Shown piece by piece: positions 53,057 through 64,000 of a stretch of 64,000 nucleotides of DNA. Every line of letters begins with the position of its first letter. The stretch's first letter is position 1. The notes under the pieces were generated by a model. That model did no database searches. It worked only from the letters and a program-made list of their open reading frames with translations, and had not been told where the DNA came from. This DNA is from [Phialemoniopsis] sp. UDSM-2020 (lineage: Eukaryota; Ascomycota; Sordariomycetes; Thyridiales; Thyridiaceae), in assembly GCA_018873225.1 (NCBI GenBank), contig JAEILZ010000005.1:1054001-1118000 (forward strand). The letters are read 5' to 3'. The position numbers and the translations under genes were made by a program.

Positions 53057-54524
53057 TTACAGCTCCGTGTGATCATCACGTAGCATGTTGTACTGATCAT
53101 GAATACCCGCTTCAGCGTAGTAATCGGGACAGTATGTCACGCTCTTCCTCGACCACGCCCAAAAGGCGGCCTCCTCTGCAGGCCCATATATTAGATCACC
53201 CAAAACCACAAGCCTAATATTTTCATCAACCGTACTGTCTTTTCCCTTTTCAACAGGGACGGGATCGGCCCCTGTCTTACAGATGTTTGTTATGTCTCGC
53301 ACAGCTTCATGTATCACGTCCAGAAATTCGGGCGTGTCAGCCGCTTCTCCGGCTACTAGGACTGTGAATGGCTTCTGGAGATGACACTCGGGGAGTTGCG
53401 CTGGGTGTCGTTTGACAAGAGAGACGGCCCACGCTTTGAAGTCGCTCCACAGCCGAGGAAATGTTTCAAACGGGTAGTTGAAGTCATACGGGGCAGATTT
53501 AGTTGCGTGCTGCCTGACAAGAGAGACGAGGTGGTCCTTCAGAGTGCTCCAGAACTGAACTGGCGATGTTTCCCGGTCCTTCTGGTCAAGACCATAGCGA
53601 GGGTCTATTGATGCGAGATGATTCTCCCACGAGTTGGCAAAGTAGCATTTGCTGGTTTGAAAAGCCGTGTAGAGTGAATGGTTGGTGAAGCTTTCCAAAA
53701 GGGAAGGGCCAAAAGCATTAGTATCCAGCCTTAGAGCGTCCTTTATCTTGGTCGGATACTTCAAACTCACCTAATATAAAACACAGGACCGCCAGAGAAC
53801 GCCTCACCTTCGACCTCCATGTAATGACCCGCACAAAAGTGCTTTTTGCATAACCATTGCCCCTCGCTTGCGAATGCAGTATGGACCTCGCTGAGATAGA
53901 TTTGTTCGTTACTCCAGTAATCCTGGGGGCTGAGTCCAGCGAGCCGGATGGCGTCGTTTACCACACTGTCAGACGCTATTTGGTTGTCCCAAGCTGCCAC
54001 CCAGGGAATAGTCACTCCGACCGACTCGACCGAGACCCCAAGAGAGTCCTCTGAGATGGTCTTGAGCGACCGAATCATCTCGGCCAAGATGCGGCTGTCG
54101 TTGGAGGGGACGAGACCTAGGGCTCGGATCAGTGCGCGGAGCACGCCTAGCCAACGGCCGACCAATCCCACGAAGGAAAGCCAGTGAGGAGTTGGAGGTG
54201 CCTCGATCAGCCTCTCTAAAAGGCGTGTGTATGTTTCACTCCCACGGATACTGGTAATTGGTACGGTCGTGCCATTTTCGAAGCGAGCAACAGAGGTGCT
54301 AAGTCGACGTTAGAAGAAATAGGTATGGACGGAAGAGACAATACTTACCCGTACGACTGGCCTAGATGGAATCCGATGAAGGGGCCCAGCGTTTCGGTGA
54401 ATGAGGACGTGGATGAAGAGGCCTCGTGCCCGTGGGCTTGCGAGATGATTGACGCACCGGCGAGCAGTGTGATGACCAAGAAGAGACTGTGTACCCTCGA
54501 CGTAGATGTACAAGGGTTGTACAT
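53057..54524 (-). CDS. Secreted Hsp70/actin-fold (ASKHA)-like protein of unknown function
   Basis: Exons 54349-54524, 53771-54298 and 53057-53690 encode 445 residues. ATG 54524 begins a signal peptide (SLFLVITLLAGASIISQAHG). Right after it, IGFHLGQSYG-TSVARFENG resembles the phosphate-1 loop of Hsp70 (family pattern G-x-D-L-G-T-T-Y-S), but the usual aspartate is histidine. Near the C-terminus VLVAGEAADTPEFLDVI and LGDLIYGPAEEAAFWA resemble the adenosine loop and end of the same fold. The 80-nt intron 2 was chosen for its TACTAAT branch site; a 41-nt alternative is also in frame. ATPase activity looks doubtful because of the changed loop. Confidence 0.7.
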
Positions 54525-55185
54525 GATGGTATCTAGTTGAAACTCAAGGGAGGGAGAGGTTCTTATGATTGTTCTAGCCGTTTTGCCACTCGGTATAATG
54601 CTTTCGTTGTTTGGGTGGCAGATGGTCCAAAATTGCGTCGAATAAGGGCTGCCTAGAGCCCGCCAAGTACGCAACGTAACCCTGATCGTGATGTGTGTTG
54701 GTGGGGGTTTGCTGGTCGACACCTTATATTCACCCTAGGGGTGCTCTCAGCCAATGATTTTGATTTGGGTCCAATACTCTTACGACCAACAGACATGCAC
54801 TCCGGTATTCGTCGAGTATGTGCGCCGCCCAACTAGGCCTGGGGTGGTGGCGATCTTAAATGTGGAAAAGAGTGATAAAAGGCAGTCGGAGGGGGATCAA
54901 CGTAGCAGAATGCAATGAAGGCGCTTAACACGCAGAGAACTCCTAAATACTAACCTATTAATAGAGGCACTAAAGTTCACTCGCTACCAGGTATGTACTC
55001 TTGCGAAGAATTCAGAAGTATGAAAGCCATTGTGAACCAGAAAGGTTGTTTTCAGGTCCTGGCCCGTTGAGAACTGCAGACTGAAACCGCAATTGTGTTT
55101 AAGACTCAGACAACATTCCGAGGCTACGAGTACGTTCTGCTCATATCATTAAACGGCACCTTTTCTAAATGGAACAATGATGTAT
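54525..55185. other. Intergenic, no gene recognised
   Basis: Promoter side of the secreted protein and 3' flank of the P450. AT-richer than its surroundings around 54900-55180; no ORF or repeat worth calling. Confidence 0.5.
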
Positions 55186-56891
55186 CTACAACCAAGGAGA
55201 TGATTTAGGCGTAAGCGTCACCAGCATATCATTCCAATATGCAACACCACCGACAATGGTGTACGTCCCCACGCGCTTCCTATCCGCAGCAGACACTGTA
55301 TACCGACGAAGCAACTGTCAAGTGGTCAGCCAACGATGCCCGTCAAGCTGTGGAAGACAAACTTACCTGCATCGGCGCCTTGAAGATCTCCATCTGTGCA
55401 ATGTCCTTGCCCAAACATACACGGGCGCCGTACCCGAAGCCGAAGAAGTACTTGAGGAACCTCTTGCACTGCTCCTCGTCCATCCATCGATCGGGGTTGA
55501 ACTCCTCCGCGTCGGCACCGTACATTTCCTTGTCCCGGTGAATCAAGAACGGCGTCGAGCATACCTCAGTGCCGGGAGGCGCGTGCAGACCGTTGAAATC
55601 AATACCATTTCCCGCCACGAGCCGGGGGAAGAGTGCCGGTGACGACGGCCACAGACGCATCACCTCTCGGACACAGGCCACGTAGTACGGGCAGTGCTTC
55701 GAGACCTCCTCGTACTGCGGCGGATTCGAGAGATACCCATTGCGATCCGCCTCGTCGATCTCCGCCTGCAGCCGCCCGTAGATATCTGGCCTCGTGATGC
55801 ACTGGTGAATCAGCCCTTGCATGACGGTGCCAGTCGTGTCGGCGCCCGCGAGCAGAACCAGCAGAATCTCCGACTTGATGTAGTCAATGTCGAGCAGGCG
55901 GCCATCGGGCGTCTTGGTCTCGAGCAGCGTCTGCAGCAGGTCCTGGCGCCCCTCCTTGCCAGCCTCGAGGTCGCGCACGCGGCGCTCGAGCAGGCGGTCG
56001 CGCAGGCGCATCAGGACCCCCAGGCCGCTCGCGTCGTCGGAGCCGGCGGCGAAGTAGCGCCGGCCGAGGCGGGTGCTCTTGGCGAGCTTGAGGAAGGGGT
56101 AGAGGCGGTTGAGGATGGCCTTTGTGCGCAGGCCGGCGTGCAGGTGCTTGATGATGTTGTCGCGGTCGCAGCCGGCCTCGATGAAGCCGACGGGCCCGCC
56201 GAAGCCGATCTCGCTGATGACGTCGTAGGCGAGGAACCTGATGAAGAGTTAGGTGAATGATGTTGTTGCGTTGATGGCGATGCTTTGGCTTACACAGTCC
56301 AAGGCGTGAACTCAACGGGCTTGCCCTTGTCTACAAATACTTCCTGTAAGCGCTCGAACCAGCGGTTTACCCTGGCATCGACAAGCGGTTCGAGCTTCTT
56401 GATGTTGGTGTAGCTATAAGAGCCACCCATGATCTTACGTAGCTGGGAGTGCTTCTTGTGGTCTCGGGTGATGAGGATGTTCTCAACAGGCCCGAAGCTG
56501 GGGGTGATGTAGTAATCTGACTTGTCGGCTTGGCGATGGTACATCTCGGGCAGCTTCTTCGAGTCACTGACTAGCAGCATAGTTGGCGTTATCCGTACAA
56601 CGGGTCCTACCTCACACGATTAGGCTTTCATTATTCAACTAAGGGGCAGCATGGCGGCGACATACCGTATTTTTGGTGTAGCTTCAGCTCTGTCTGGATC
56701 TCCGTACCCCAATAGAACTGAAGGGCGAGCCATATTCTTGTCACGCTGCCCCAAAAAGGCCCGGGGAACTTTGATAAGGGGTGAAAGAAGTAGTAGTAGA
56801 TAACTTGGACCACGAATTGCAACACAACGGCCGCGACCACGGCTCCGAGTGTGAAGGGAAGCCAGGTCTGTATCATCTGATTTAGTATCAT
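55186..56891 (-). CDS. Cytochrome P450 monooxygenase
   Basis: Exons 56666-56891, 56294-56606, 55367-56237 and 55186-55314 encode 512 residues from ATG 56891. An N-terminal membrane anchor (PFTLGAVVAAVVLQFVVQVIYYYFF) precedes the HPLSKFPGPFWG hinge. Other features: the I-helix oxygen-binding motif LLAGADTTGT, EVMRLWPS for the ExxR helix, FNPDRWMDE, and the heme loop FGFGYGARVCLGKD with the cysteine ligand. The small last exon (LLRRYTVS...) completes the beta-domain. ER-bound, needs P450 reductase. No backbone biosynthetic gene is adjacent, so its substrate cannot be inferred. Confidence 0.94.
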
Positions 56892-57624
56892 CTTGGCGAA
56901 ACGTAGAGTTTGAATGGAAAAGATGATCTTAGCAATTCGAGTTTGATTCACTCTGAGGAGTGGCTAGGCATCAACGAAGAAATTGATAATCATATATAGA
57001 CGAAGCATACAGGTTTACAATCACCATGACAGGAAGCCTTTTCCGAGGGCCCTGCATCCGCCAACAGGATGGGATTGAGACACATCTGGAGAAAATGCAA
57101 TGCCAGAACAGCGATTGGTGAACGCACCTGGGGTCAACCCCCTCTCCACGTCACGACGCAGAGGAGGCAATGATTCAGCGCTTGCCTCCTGATCAACTAT
57201 AAATGATGGTTCTGTGGGGTCTAGTGCCAAACAATCTCTCGCCAATGCAGACCACCATTTCTCATGGATCCAAATGTGCTGGACGTGAACCTGTGAAGCT
57301 TGCGCGACGCAAGAGAGCTTCATATTGAAGTCCAAGCATAACTGAGATGAGATGGACGTCGAAGAAGAGTCAAGGAATGCATCAAAGCCCACCGAGTTCA
57401 TAAGTCCGGCAGGATGACGGGGGAATGGACGTCGCGGAGCGGCCCCACTTTACGGCGCCCAGACCCAAATTTCAAAGGGGGATTTCGTCGAGCTAGGAAC
57501 CCCGTCAGGGTTCGCTTCAGACAACCACATTCCGTCCTCACGCCGTCCAATCCTAACGGTTCCGGACAACATTACCACTCGGAAAGCCATACCCCGCCTC
57601 TGGTAAGATCAATTGGGCATAGCC
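56892..57624. other. Intergenic, divergent spacer of P450 and HTD2-like genes
   Basis: A 126-codon minus-strand ORF at 57021-57401 has no recognisable domain and I do not call it. Otherwise promoter sequence for two divergent genes. Confidence 0.45.
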
Positions 57625-58792
57625 ATGTCAGCGTCGCTGCCCCTGCGGTCCCTGCGGCCCGCCGCCGCGCTGCGGAGGTGGCGCGTATCCAGCCCGAGGA
57701 GATGCGTCAGCACCAGCGCCGCCGACGCCGCCAAGCAGATGCTCGACACCTTTGCGGGCAAGGGTCTCACCAGGACACAAGTCCTCGACGGCCCGCAGCT
57801 GCAGAAGCTTAGCCTGACGCTGAACCGGCCGCGCCTGCACGGCGGCCTCGACGTCTCGTCCCAGGCGCCGCCCGAAGGCACGCCCTTGCCGCCGGGGTAC
57901 CATCTGGTCTACTTCTCACCCGCATCCGTCGAGTCTGAGCTGGGCCCGGACGGCACGGACCGGACGTTCAACGCACCGGCACCCTTTTCACGGCGCATGT
58001 GGGCGGGCGGACGCATGTACTGGCCCGAGCCGAGGCGGTGCAAGCTCAAGGTCGGCGACGAGGTGGAGGAGCGGACGCGGCTAGTCGGTGCGACGGCTAA
58101 GAAGGCGAGGGACGGTACGGAAATGGTGCTTGTGGATGTCGAGAAGGAGTTTTGGGTTGAGAACGGCCTGGCGCTGGTCGACCAGAGGTGAGTCGACGTG
58201 GTAGTCATCTTGCGCTGTTCTTCTCTATGCTAACAGTAACGGGGCAGGTCATGGATCTTCCGACCGCCACCAGTGGTAGGAAAAGCCCAGGCAGCAAAAT
58301 GCGAGTCTTTGCAGGCACCTTTCGCGCCGTCATCTGTCAGCGACGTGCTGCACAAAGATCAAGGTTTGCCCTCCTCCTCAGTTTCGAGGCATGCTACCAG
58401 TCGATGCTGATACAAGGATACTGAACACAGAACACCCAGAGAGACGTCTGAGTTGGTCACCAGTAGCACTATTCCGCTTCTCGGCCTTGACTTTCAATGC
58501 ACACGTCATTCACTACAATGAGACGGCCACCAGGGAGACAGAGGGCCACCCCAATGTCGTCGTCCACGGGCCGCTGAACCTGATCAACATCCTGGACTAC
58601 TGGCGAGACATGTACGCTGGGAACAAGCACTTGACAGAGATCAGCTACAGGGCGATGGCGCCTCTGTATGCCGGGGACGAGTATGTTATTCGTACTGACT
58701 ACTCAAGAGATTTTGAGGACGAGCAGACCTGGGATATTGTGGTGGAGAAAGATGGTGGTGTCTGCATGAAGGCTGAGATTGTAGCAGCGTAA
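57625..58792 (+). CDS. Mitochondrial hydroxyacyl-thioester dehydratase type 2-like / mesaconyl-CoA hydratase-like protein
   Basis: Exons 57625-58187, 58248-58363 and 58431-58792 encode 346 residues. The Arg/Ser-rich, acid-free N-terminus (MSASLPLRSLRPAAALRRWR) is a mitochondrial presequence. FSRRMWAGGRMYW and VGDEVEERTRL in the first half, and ALFRFSALTFNAHVIHYN in the second, are the double hot-dog hydratase blocks; the last contains the catalytic H-x-I-H-Y box. Yeast Htd2 dehydrates 3-hydroxyacyl-ACP in mitochondrial fatty acid (lipoate precursor) synthesis; related fungal proteins are annotated mesaconyl-C4-CoA hydratase. I cannot separate the two from sequence alone. Confidence 0.85.
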
Positions 58793-59215
58793 CATGGCAG
58801 AGGTTCGAAGCACCACTATTATACAAGTGATACGAGCTCACTTGATTGAGATATACAAATGTACAAATGGTAAAGACGTTACAAAAACCCTCTACAAGAC
58901 ATGAACCAATTTGAGTCTTTATAGGCAAATATCCTGCAATCTCAGAGTCCTCTCGGAAACGTGGAAATTGAAGCCTGCGCATCATCAACATCACGACAGA
59001 CCAAAAGTGGATTAGCGCGCAGGGCGTTATCTTATCCAACGACGGCTCGCGCTAAGAAAAAAAGTTGGCACACCGCCCGGCATTTTTCTTCTTGCTCCCC
59101 ACCCGCCGCTCTGCACCCATCAAATCTGCGCCGACCACCACCAGGAATCTCTTGGGGTCTTTCCATACAATTCCCAATTCCTCGAAACCTCAGCAGAGCA
59201 AAGCGTCCGCAGAAG
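58793..59215. other. Intergenic, promoter and 5' UTR of DBP4
   Basis: The DBP4 frame is open back to 58961, but the 85 residues before ATG 59216 are not helicase-like, so this is read as 5' UTR. No other feature. Confidence 0.5.
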
Positions 59216-61651
59216 ATGCCGGCCCAGAAAAAGGGCGCGCCCTCAAGGCACCGTCAGTCCAACAAGACTGAGGCCAGGACGCTCAAGCGGAAAAGAAACC
59301 AAGAGGATCTCACCAAGCTGAACGCCGACATCGAGCAACTCGACCCCAAAGCTTTCTCCTCCAAAAACTTTGCCGACCTCCCTCTGTCCCAGGCTACGTC
59401 CGACGGCCTACGAGACTCTCACTTTGAAACGCTCACCGATGTTCAATCCCGCGCCATTCCGCTCGCCCTCAAGGGCTCCGATATCCTTGGCGCTGCGAAA
59501 ACTGGCAGCGGCAAGACACTGGCCTTCCTGGTCCCCGTTCTAGAGAAGCTGTTCCGCGAGCGATGGACTGAACTCGACGGTCTCGGCGCCCTGGTCATCT
59601 CCCCGACTCGCGAATTAGCTGTACAGATCTTCGAGGTGTTGCGAAAGATTGGCCGACACCACACTTTCTCCGCCGGCCTGGTCATTGGTGGCAAGAGCCT
59701 CAAGGAGGAGGCAGAAAGACTTTCCAGGATGAACATTCTCGTCTGCACTCCCGGTCGAATGCTGCAACATCTCGACCAGACCGCCGGCTTCAATGGCGAC
59801 AACCTACAGATTCTCGTGCTCGATGAGGCGGATCGCATTATGGATATGGGCTTTCAGTCTGCCGTCGATGCGCTGGTCGAGCATCTGCCCACGAGCCGGC
59901 AAACTCTTCTATTCAGTGCCACCCAGAGCAAACGAGTATCCGACCTCGCTCGACTGAGCCTCAAAGATCCGGAGTACGTGTCAGTACACGAGGCTGCCAC
60001 CTCCGCGACGCCTAGCAATCTTCAACAACACTACCTCGTGACCCCACTCCCCGAGAAACTCGACACCCTCTACAGCTTCCTCCGCGCAAACCTCAAGAGC
60101 AAGATGATTGTATTCTTTTCGTCAGGAAAGCAGGTCCGATTCGCCTACGAGAGTTTCCGACACTTGCAACCCGGTATCTCACTGCTACACCTTCACGGCC
60201 GACAAAAGCAATTGGCTCGACTGGAGATCACGTCAAGGTTCTCGTCTGCGAAGCATGCCTGTCTGTTCGCTACCGACGTCGTCGCCCGTGGTGTCGATTT
60301 CCCCGCCGTCGACTGGGTTGTCCAGCTCGACTGTCCCGAGGACGCAGACACATACATTCACCGCGTCGGCAGGACAGCCCGGTACGAGCGCAACGGTCGT
60401 GCAGTCCTATTCCTCGACCCGAGCGAGGAGGAAGGCATGCTCAAGAGGTTAGAGCAGAAGAAGGTGCCGGTACAAAAGATCAACGTCAGGGAGCAGAAGA
60501 AGAAGAGCATAAAGGACCAGCTGCAGAATATGTGCTGGAAGCAGCACGACATCAAGTACCTGGCGCAAAAGGCCTTTATCAGTTACACGCGATCGATACA
60601 TCTACAAAGGGATAAGGAGGTCTTCAAATTCAAGAAGCTGGACCTGGAGGGCTTCGCCAAGAGCCTGGGTCTTGCCGGTGCGCCGCAGATCAAGTTTCAC
60701 AAGGGCGAGGACGTTAAGCGGATCAAGAACGCCTCGCGCGCGGCGGCCATCTCCAGCGGTTCTGAGTCGGAGGGCGAGGATGGCGAGGGGATCAAAGCCA
60801 GCAAGAAGAAGGGCAAGGATGAGGTGCGCACCAAGGCACAAAAGATGTTTGAGCGGACCAACCAGGACGTCTTGTCGAAGCACTACCGCAATCTCGTCGA
60901 CGACGCCGGCGATGACGAGGACCAGGACTTCTTCAACGCCAAGCGCGTCCTGCAGGGCGACGACTTTGACGAGGCCGCGGCCGACGGCGACTCCGGTGCT
61001 CCCAAAGCACAGCCCAAGACGGTCAGCCTCGGCTCCTCGGGCCAGGAGCTCGTCATCGACTCGAAGCGCCGCGAGAAGCTGCTCAAGTCCAAGAAGCAGC
61101 TGCTGCGCTTCAAGGACCGCGGTCAAAAGCTCGTCTTCGACGACGACGGCAACCCGCGCGCCATCTACGAGCTCAAGGACGAGGACGAGTTCAGGGAAGA
61201 AGGTCCCGCGGAGGCGCTGCGGCAGCAGTTCGTCGACGCCGAGGCCGGGCGCGTGCAAGAGGCCGACGTCGAGGACAAGGCGCTCGCGCGTGAGAAGCGC
61301 AAGGAGAAGCGCGCCAAGCGCAAGGCGCGCGAACGCGAGGAGCTTGGTCTATCCGCGCCGTCTGGCGGTGCGGACGAGGTGCAGCTCGGCGGAGCGGAGG
61401 ACTACGATCCGGAAGAAGGGCTCGCGCTGCTGCGGTCTCTGCCTCTGCCCGGCGAGGACGAGGAGGATGGCCCACCGAAGAAGAAGGCCAAGAAGTGGTT
61501 CCAGAACGATTCGGACGTCGAGGACGAGGATGTCACGGCGAGGAAGAAGGCCAAGCAGGCCAAGAAGGGCGGCAAGGTCATCGAGATGGCCGAGGAGCCC
61601 GAGACGTTGGAGGACCTCGAGGCGCTGGCTACGGGGTTGCTGGATGGGTGA
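59216..61651 (+). CDS. DBP4: ATP-dependent RNA helicase Dbp4 (DEAD box)
   Basis: Intronless, 811 residues. Nucleolar helicase for 18S rRNA maturation in the small-subunit processome. Motifs: Q-motif region [20 protein letters not shown] (I), PTRELA (Ia), TPGR (Ib), VLDEADRI (II), FSATQ (III), [17 protein letters not shown] (V) and [10 protein letters not shown] (VI). The start [15 protein letters not shown] follows the basic N-terminus usual for Dbp4. A long charged C-terminal tail with Lys/Glu blocks (residues about 500-811), including KKKAKKWF near the end, fits the Dbp4/Hca4 group rather than other DEAD proteins. A housekeeping gene marking the right end of the accessory region. Confidence 0.96.
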   Translation: MPAQKKGAPSRHRQSNKTEARTLKRKRNQEDLTKLNADIEQLDPKAFSSKNFADLPLSQATSDGLRDSHFETLTDVQSRAIPLALKGSDILGAAKTGSGKTLAFLVPVLEKLFRERWTELDGLGALVISPTRELAVQIFEVLRKIGRHHTFSAGLVIGGKSLKEEAERLSRMNILVCTPGRMLQHLDQTAGFNGDNLQILVLDEADRIMDMGFQSAVDALVEHLPTSRQTLLFSATQSKRVSDLARLSLKDPEYVSVHEAATSATPSNLQQHYLVTPLPEKLDTLYSFLRANLKSKMIVFFSSGKQVRFAYESFRHLQPGISLLHLHGRQKQLARLEITSRFSSAKHACLFATDVVARGVDFPAVDWVVQLDCPEDADTYIHRVGRTARYERNGRAVLFLDPSEEEGMLKRLEQKKVPVQKINVREQKKKSIKDQLQNMCWKQHDIKYLAQKAFISYTRSIHLQRDKEVFKFKKLDLEGFAKSLGLAGAPQIKFHKGEDVKRIKNASRAAAISSGSESEGEDGEGIKASKKKGKDEVRTKAQKMFERTNQDVLSKHYRNLVDDAGDDEDQDFFNAKRVLQGDDFDEAAADGDSGAPKAQPKTVSLGSSGQELVIDSKRREKLLKSKKQLLRFKDRGQKLVFDDDGNPRAIYELKDEDEFREEGPAEALRQQFVDAEAGRVQEADVEDKALAREKRKEKRAKRKAREREELGLSAPSGGADEVQLGGAEDYDPEEGLALLRSLPLPGEDEEDGPPKKKAKKWFQNDSDVEDEDVTARKKAKQAKKGGKVIEMAEEPETLEDLEALATGLLDG

Positions 61652-62235
61652 TTGTTACTTTAGTATTAGACTGCGTGGCACCATTACTGCATATAGCAAT
61701 TCCTTTTTTGGTGTTATACCCATGGACGGAAAAGAAAAAGTACTACATTTGCTGTCCAAATGAACTCTAGTCCCTTCGAACACGATGCCGCTCGTGTTAG
61801 CCTTCGTGACCATGCCTCGCGAACACGATGGCCGCCGGCGGTGCCGCGCCGGAGCAGAGGAATCGGAACAGCCGGACCCCCATCCTCACGAAGCAACACC
61901 ACCCGGATCGCATATTGGCAATGTATCCAATGTGTTCAAGCTGTGATCATTCAAAGTGTCAAAAGCATTCTAAATTGAATAATGCACCTTCGAGAAGGGG
62001 TATCCTTTCACGCAAACCAATGTCTGAAAAGAGCAAACGCCTCTGAAAGACTTGCTCCTCGCCTTGCCCCTACTTTGCTTTGCCTTTCTTTACTCCGTGA
62101 CCAAGTTCAAACTCAACAACTCCCAAAAGGGGAGCCTCAAATAAAGACCACAAGACGCCCCTCTCCCTGTCTCCCATGAAATGCATGTATGCAATGCTAA
62201 TCGATAAACCCTCTCTCTCTTCAAAAAGTCCCCTA
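61652..62235. other. Intergenic between convergent DBP4 and SUN genes
   Basis: 3' flanks of two convergent genes; nothing else seen. Confidence 0.5.
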
Positions 62236-64000
62236 TCAAAACCAAGACCACCCCTTCTTCTCGGTGTCAGCCTGAGGATGAGGAGGAACAACATCCTCAT
62301 CCCTCCTCTCACCAAACATGCGCAGGCGGTAGAAACACGTGTGGTCCTCGGCGCCAGCATTCGTCATGGCGCGGACCAACACGCTCTCCGTCACGGCGCC
62401 GAAATTGACCAACTCCTGCGAGAACCGATAGACCTGCACCCCTCCCCTCGCGACGACGTTCTCGTAGGTAAACTCGCCAATCTTGACGTACCCGCGGGCC
62501 GCCAGGCGCTGCAGACGCCCGTTGTCGTAGTAGCCGCGGGACGCTAAGCTCTCGGTGCCAAACTGCGCGAGCGACCAGTCCTCGAGCAGCTGGCGCAGGC
62601 GCACCTCCTGCACCTCGGCCCAGACCTCGAGATCGCGCGGCTCGGCGGCCGGGTCCAGCGTGGCGGCCGGGTCGATGTGCTCCACCACGAAGTGCGTGGG
62701 AACCACCGGCACGCCGAGGTCGACGACGAGGTCCGCCGGGCTCGTGCCCGCACTATCCCGGATGCCGGCGCACCAGCAGTCGCCGTCCTCGTCCCAACGC
62801 TCGAGCGCGGCGCGCTTGGCAGGGCGCCCCGGTCCGGGCCGGCGCTGCTTGTACGCCTCGGTGCCCATGCGCGGCTGGGCCGTGAGGAAGGTCGGGCTCG
62901 AGTACTTCTCGTTGACGACGGCGCCCGAGGCGAGGTTGAAAAAGTTGATCTGGTGGCTGAGCTCCTGGGCGTAGTTGGCGCTGATCTTGCCCTGCGCGAT
63001 CGCCTCGAGATGCGTGTTGCCCATGACCTTGCGAACGCGGGCGTCGACGAGCGCCTCGATCTCGTCGCGGGAGAGGCCGGTGTATGCTGCCGTCCCCTGG
63101 TGGGCCTTAGTCGCGTTCCGGGCGGCCTCCTGAACCTTTTCCTCCAAGTCGGCGAGCTCGGCCCTGATCTCGTGCCGGAAGGGGATCATCTCTTCCTGCA
63201 CTTGTCGGATGAATTCGTCTCTGGTGACGAGCACCTCCGAGAGCTCTTGCGCCCCGCCCTGTGATTTCAAGAACCGCCTCAGCTTCTCCGTGGCCTCCTC
63301 GTCCGTGTCGCCAGGCTTAATGGCATCGACGCCGAGTATTTCCTTAACCCGCTTGCTGTTGCTCCGGAGGTAAGACTCCCAGGACTTAGCCATGGCCCTC
63401 TGGGCAATGTCCTCCACCTCCCCTGATGATAACGCGTCGTGATCTTGTGGGCGAAATCCGTTCTTCTCCATGCGATCTTTGAGGGGAGCCCATTGCAGGT
63501 CTGAAATGTCGTATTTACCGTCCTTGGCTCTTTTCAACACGAAGATCTCCTTGTCGGCGCTGATTTGGTCTCGAATCGCATACCAAAAGTCCTGCGGGAC
63601 GATAGTCTTGCCGTCCCTATCCTTCTTAAGGAGAAGGACTGACGGCATGGTCTTTTGCAGATCCTGGAGCGCAGAGTCGTGTCCCTCTGTGGTGTATTTT
63701 AGCTTGGTGATCCGGTTATCGTGGTCGCCAAAAGCTTGCTGGAGATTGTTAAATTCGTCGTCGCTGATAGCGCCCAATGGGTGTAGCAGGCTATACGGAA
63801 CAAATTGTTGTATGTTCCTTCGCCAGCCGTTGATCCCATACCAGTGCAGACGGTTGTCGAGTCGATAACCCGCGTACTCCTCGGGGCCGGTGGTGCTGAT
63901 AACAATGACGCGTATTGCTATCCAGCTCAGAATCAAGAATGTTATCGCTGTGGCAATCTTGTTCCATATATCTGCCAATATGCCCATATTCTTCGTCGCT
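62236..64000 (-). CDS. SUN-domain nuclear-envelope protein (Sad1-like), 5' end outside window
   Basis: The frame is open from the window edge to a stop at 62236; an ATG at 63987 gives 583 residues, but no stop precedes it and Sad1-type proteins normally have a longer nucleoplasmic N-terminus, so I treat it as partial. TAITFLILSWIAIRVIVIS is the inner-membrane helix, followed by a lumenal coiled-coil region (about 80-310) and a C-terminal SUN domain with GDCWCAGIRD, PTHFVVEHIDP and DLEVWAEV. Sad1/SUN proteins link the spindle pole body and nucleoskeleton to KASH proteins. Confidence 0.9.
   Translation of the reverse strand, partial: ATKNMGILADIWNKIATAITFLILSWIAIRVIVISTTGPEEYAGYRLDNRLHWYGINGWRRNIQQFVPYSLLHPLGAISDDEFNNLQQAFGDHDNRITKLKYTTEGHDSALQDLQKTMPSVLLLKKDRDGKTIVPQDFWYAIRDQISADKEIFVLKRAKDGKYDISDLQWAPLKDRMEKNGFRPQDHDALSSGEVEDIAQRAMAKSWESYLRSNSKRVKEILGVDAIKPGDTDEEATEKLRRFLKSQGGAQELSEVLVTRDEFIRQVQEEMIPFRHEIRAELADLEEKVQEAARNATKAHQGTAAYTGLSRDEIEALVDARVRKVMGNTHLEAIAQGKISANYAQELSHQINFFNLASGAVVNEKYSSPTFLTAQPRMGTEAYKQRRPGPGRPAKRAALERWDEDGDCWCAGIRDSAGTSPADLVVDLGVPVVPTHFVVEHIDPAATLDPAAEPRDLEVWAEVQEVRLRQLLEDWSLAQFGTESLASRGYYDNGRLQRLAARGYVKIGEFTYENVVARGGVQVYRFSQELVNFGAVTESVLVRAMTNAGAEDHTCFYRLRMFGERRDEDVVPPHPQADTEKKGWSWF

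Noticed and set aside
53691..53770. 41-nt alternative intron (53730-53770) in the Hsp70-like gene
   Set aside because: In frame, but shorter than all other introns here and without a branch site; the 80-nt version has TACTAAT and a pyrimidine tract.
57021..57401. 126-codon minus-strand ORF upstream of the HTD2-like gene
   Set aside because: No recognisable domain, no intron evidence, and it lies in a promoter spacer; too weak to call.
60672..61763. 363-codon Arg/Ser-rich plus-strand ORF overlapping the DBP4 tail
   Set aside because: Out-of-frame shadow of the Lys/Glu-rich helicase C-terminus; composition is an artefact.
1..64000. tRNA, rRNA, CRISPR, transposon or terminal-repeat features
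   Set aside because: None recognised by eye; a tRNAscan-SE and RepeatMasker run would be needed to exclude small ones.

Overview
The window is nuclear DNA of a filamentous ascomycete, most likely a Sordariomycete. Genes carry 46-98 nt GT-AG introns with CTAAC/CTAAT branch sites. Typical fungal families are present: six MFS transporters, three Zn2Cys6 regulators, a P450, a Dbp4 helicase and a SUN-domain protein. I rebuilt exon structures by hand; every complete spliced model has a total coding length divisible by three. No RNA gene, transposon or CRISPR array was recognised.

Layout. 1-2729: 3'-truncated MOSC protein and a Zn2Cys6 regulator. 2914-8350: aldehyde dehydrogenase, cytochrome b5, a RidA protein and a decayed cytochrome b5 reductase. 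8351-16381: two MFS transporters, a TauD dioxygenase and a flavin monooxygenase. 16498-36286: the main discovery, ten neighbouring genes that look like a complete route for eating bacterial cell-wall sugar. 36291-50065: a second sub-cluster for amino-acid and 5-oxoproline metabolism. 50365-64000: ankyrin protein, secreted Hsp70-like protein, P450, mitochondrial dehydratase, DBP4, and a SUN protein cut by the window edge.

The main cluster encodes MurNAc-6-phosphate etherase (MurQ), anhydro-MurNAc kinase (AnmK), a BadF-type amino-sugar kinase (NagK/MurK-like), GlcNAc-6-P deacetylase (NagA) and GlcN-6-P deaminase (NagB). It also has a secreted exo-N-acetylmuramidase (NamZ/YbbC, GH171), a secreted beta-lactamase-fold hydrolase resembling Bacillus AmiE/YbbE, two transporters and a Zn2Cys6 regulator. 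Inferred flow: secreted NamZ and the AmiE-like enzyme free MurNAc from bacterial wall fragments. The sugar is imported and phosphorylated (AnmK takes the anhydro form), MurQ removes lactate to give GlcNAc-6-P, and NagA and NagB deliver fructose-6-P. It parallels the Bacillus murQ-amiE-nagZ-namZ operon, but as separately transcribed, intron-bearing genes. I know of no characterised eukaryotic counterpart.

The second sub-cluster pairs a DUF1445/D-glutamate cyclase-family protein with a full-length 5-oxoprolinase, and a PLP dehydratase with RidA, plus an MFS transporter, its own Zn2Cys6 regulator and a class V PLP enzyme. Its three divergent promoters share a 16-bp near-palindrome, strong sequence evidence for a regulon. 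D-glutamate is a peptidoglycan stem-peptide residue, so this arm may handle the peptide half of the same food; that link is inference.
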